Source: Acidovorax sp. Leaf191 | GTDB taxonomy: Bacteria > Pseudomonadota > Gammaproteobacteria > Burkholderiales > Burkholderiaceae_C | Direction of reading: 5' to 3' | Assembly: GCF_001424425.1 (NCBI RefSeq) | Contig: NZ_LMPT01000001.1 | Span: 608,137-672,136 of the forward strand | Length of the DNA stretch: 64,000 nt | Shown: one piece after another, positions 62,675 to 64,000 of the stretch | Position numbering within the stretch: the stretch's first letter is position 1 | How the letters are laid out: the number at the start of each line of letters is the position of its first letter | Notes under the pieces: model-generated | The model's database searches: none | The model's input: the letters and a program-made list of their open reading frames with translations, nothing else | What the model was told of the DNA's origin: nothing | Made by a program: the position numbers and the translations under genes

Positions 62675-63223
62675 TTAGCGGCAAGACGCTGGTACATATT
62701 TGGCTTGCACAGTTCCTAACGCAGCGCTACCCATCCCTTGGCTTTGGGCTGTGGCTTTGGTGCTCGATGTACAGGCCCAATCGATCGATGTTGCCGTTCC
62801 AGCGGCTTGAGCTGTAGCCAAAGTAATCGCAGCCCCCGCTGCGTTCCGAGCGTAAGGTGATAGAAGAATGGTATTTTGACCCGCACCGACCCCCACAGTC
62901 ACCCGGTTCATCGTAACAGTGATGACGCCGGTAGGAGGATTGCTCACATTGAGCAACACGGAGGCTACATACTTACTATTGGCACCAGTCCCGCCGGCCT
63001 GAGAGTTCCACGACGCTGAAGCTTGGGTCAAAGTGTCCACATTACCTACGCCGTCAGCCGCGACAACCAGCTTCGCACTGTCTGCCAAGAGAAGGCCTTC
63101 CACGATTCTCGTGCGAATAATGTAATCTTGGTAGGCTGGTAAAGCAACAGCAGAGAGTACTCCGATAATGGCCACAACCACCATCAGCTCGATCAGTGTG
63201 AAACCGTTATTTAATCGTGACAT
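62675..63223 (-). CDS. Type IV pilin, second tandem copy
   Basis: 182 residues. Prepilin leader MSRLNNG cleaved before [20 protein letters not shown] (Phe 1, Glu 5 of the mature protein). The C-terminal D-region is bounded by a cysteine in IDWACTSS and the final PASCR. It shares the core [15 protein letters not shown] with the neighbouring pilin, so the two are tandem paralogs. It lacks an obvious sigma-54 site of its own and follows a strong terminator, so its expression may be lower or depend on read-through. Confidence 0.9.
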   Translation of the reverse strand: MSRLNNGFTLIELMVVVAIIGVLSAVALPAYQDYIIRTRIVEGLLLADSAKLVVAADGVGNVDTLTQASASWNSQAGGTGANSKYVASVLLNVSNPPTGVITVTMNRVTVGVGAGQNTILLSPYARNAAGAAITLATAQAAGTATSIDWACTSSTKATAQSQGMGSAALGTVQAKYVPASCR

Positions 63224-63289
63224 ACTTGTTGCCGAGCGGCCGGTGAGGTTTTTCAGAAAATCTGCCTGAAACAATTGAATCTTCAAGAT

Positions 63290-63315
63290 AAAAAGAGCGC
63301 AAAAGCGCTCTTTTT
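63290..63315 (-). terminator. Intrinsic terminator between the two pilin genes
   Basis: AAAAAGAGCGC-AAAA-GCGCTCTTTTT: a perfect 11-base stem with a T run, 20 bases after the stop of the first pilin on the minus strand. It should attenuate transcription into the second pilin. Confidence 0.92.
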
Positions 63316-63334
63316 ATGGGTCGTTAAAAACGAA

Positions 63335-63904
63335 TTAACGGCAAGAAGCGGGGGCGTACTTGGCCAGCAGCGTTCCGGCTGCTGCACCTGGCATGTTGCC
63401 ACCGGTAGTCGCATTGGTTGCTGCCAAAGCGGTGGTAGCACCGCAAGCCCAGTCGATCGAACCGGTCACAGCTGGGGTGGAGGTCAGAGCGGTTGCCAAG
63501 GGGACGCCAGCGCTGGCTGCGGTAGCGGAACCTGCGGCGGAGCGGACATAAGGAGAAAGAAGGATCGTTCCCGTAGCGCCCAGCGTAGCCGGAATAAAGG
63601 TCACGGTAATGACGCCAGTAGCAGGAGCGATAAGTACGCTGCTAACGTACTTGCTGTTAGCGCCAGTTCCGCCGGCCTTAGCATTCCACGTAGTAGCAAC
63701 GCGGTCAAGATCACCGACCGAAGCGGAACCGTCAACTGCGACTTCCTTCTTGGCGCTATCTGCCAGGCCCAGACCTTCCGTCACGCGAGCGCGGATGGTG
63801 TAGTCTTGATAAGCTGGCAAGGCCACTGCGGCCAAAATACCAATGATCGCCACAACGATCATCAATTCAATCAGGGTAAAACCCTTTTGCAGAGTACGCT
63901 TCAT
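63335..63904 (-). CDS. pilA: Type IV pilin, major subunit candidate
   Basis: 189 residues. Leader MKRTLQKG, then [20 protein letters not shown] with Glu 5. C-terminal disulfide region between IDWACGATT and the final PASCR. The ribosome site AAGGAG lies seven bases before ATG 63904, and a sigma-54 promoter matches 69-85 bases upstream. Together these make it the main pilin, controlled by PilS/PilR-type regulation. Followed by a strong terminator and a second pilin. Confidence 0.93.
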   Translation of the reverse strand: MKRTLQKGFTLIELMIVVAIIGILAAVALPAYQDYTIRARVTEGLGLADSAKKEVAVDGSASVGDLDRVATTWNAKAGGTGANSKYVSSVLIAPATGVITVTFIPATLGATGTILLSPYVRSAAGSATAASAGVPLATALTSTPAVTGSIDWACGATTALAATNATTGGNMPGAAAGTLLAKYAPASCR

Positions 63905-63972
63905 ATAAAACTCCTTGGAGGTCCGTTGCATTAACAACCTGCAGAAGGATTCTTCAGGTCTGCCATGACTAC

Positions 63973-63989
63973 AGCACTTCTCGTGCCAA
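63973..63989 (-). promoter_or_regulatory. Sigma-54 (RpoN) promoter of pilA
   Basis: On the minus strand TTGGCACGAGAAGTGCT matches the -24/-12 consensus TGGCACG-N4-TTGC with one mismatch (GTGC). It lies 69-85 bases before the pilin start, as expected for RpoN-dependent pilA genes. Confidence 0.8.
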
Positions 63990-64000
63990 CCTGCGCTAGC

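Overview
The window is high-GC DNA from a betaproteobacterium of the family Comamonadaceae, most probably Acidovorax or a close relative. Three things point there. The gene content fits: a fused indolepyruvate:ferredoxin oxidoreductase with a divergent Lrp regulator, many TRAP and RND genes, YhdP next to glnE, and type IV pilins with a TfpZ-type accessory gene. At least eight copies of a short hairpin repeat that I associate with this family are present (core like GCTATTAATTTAATAGCTG). A second C-run/G-run hairpin family also appears. I see no rRNA, tRNA, CRISPR array, insertion sequence or phage.

Layout, left to right. 1-2.2 kb: three tandem related secreted proteins of unknown function (the middle one frameshifted) and a cut-off gene. 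2.5-6.7 kb: indolepyruvate:ferredoxin oxidoreductase and its divergent Lrp/AsnC regulator. 7.1-14.6 kb: a DUF2339/DUF3999 membrane pair, an MFS exporter, a stand-alone RibD-type deaminase and a secreted protein. 14.7-18.9 kb: a DUF2868/DUF3482-like membrane protein, mltA, a tiny divergent membrane ORF and an OmpA-like lipoprotein. 19.0-26.7 kb: a leftward, translationally coupled unit (yhdP-like, nitrilase, histidine kinase, response regulator). 26.8-29.6 kb: glnE. 29.7-36.3 kb: a TetR-controlled RND efflux system (regulator, outer membrane factor, adaptor, pump). 36.5-37.7 kb: a degenerate HD-GYP protein.

38.0-46.0 kb: a periplasmic glutathione peroxidase, a strong candidate small RNA carrying the exact 16S anti-Shine-Dalgarno core, and an eight-gene rightward operon with mostly 1-4 base overlaps. 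That operon holds a flavin oxidoreductase, DUF1365, a CFA-type methyltransferase, a chalcone-isomerase-like protein, an MFS protein, DUF3833, an SDR and an NTF2-like protein, and looks like a membrane fatty-acid modification system. 46.1-53.0 kb: a leftward set for shikimate/quinate-type compounds (TetR, TRAP transporter DctQ-DctM-DctP, shikimate dehydrogenase, and 3-dehydroshikimate dehydratase split into two genes). 53.1-57.1 kb: a glutathione transferase, purB, yaeQ and two small zinc/cysteine-motif proteins. 57.2-58.9 kb: a manganese (yybP-ykoY) riboswitch ahead of a TerC-family exporter and an orphan gene. 58.9-61.4 kb: a holin-like membrane protein, an M48 metalloprotease with TPR-like tail, and moaC. 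61.7-64.0 kb: a lower-GC type IV pilin locus with two tandem pilins, a TfpZ-like accessory gene and a sigma-54 promoter.

The most unusual observations are the candidate small RNA at 38622-38800, and the use of the intergenic hairpin repeat as coding sequence: it appears to supply two signal peptides and the C-terminal tail of the efflux adaptor. Long antisense open frames opposite many of these genes are codon-bias shadows and are not annotated.
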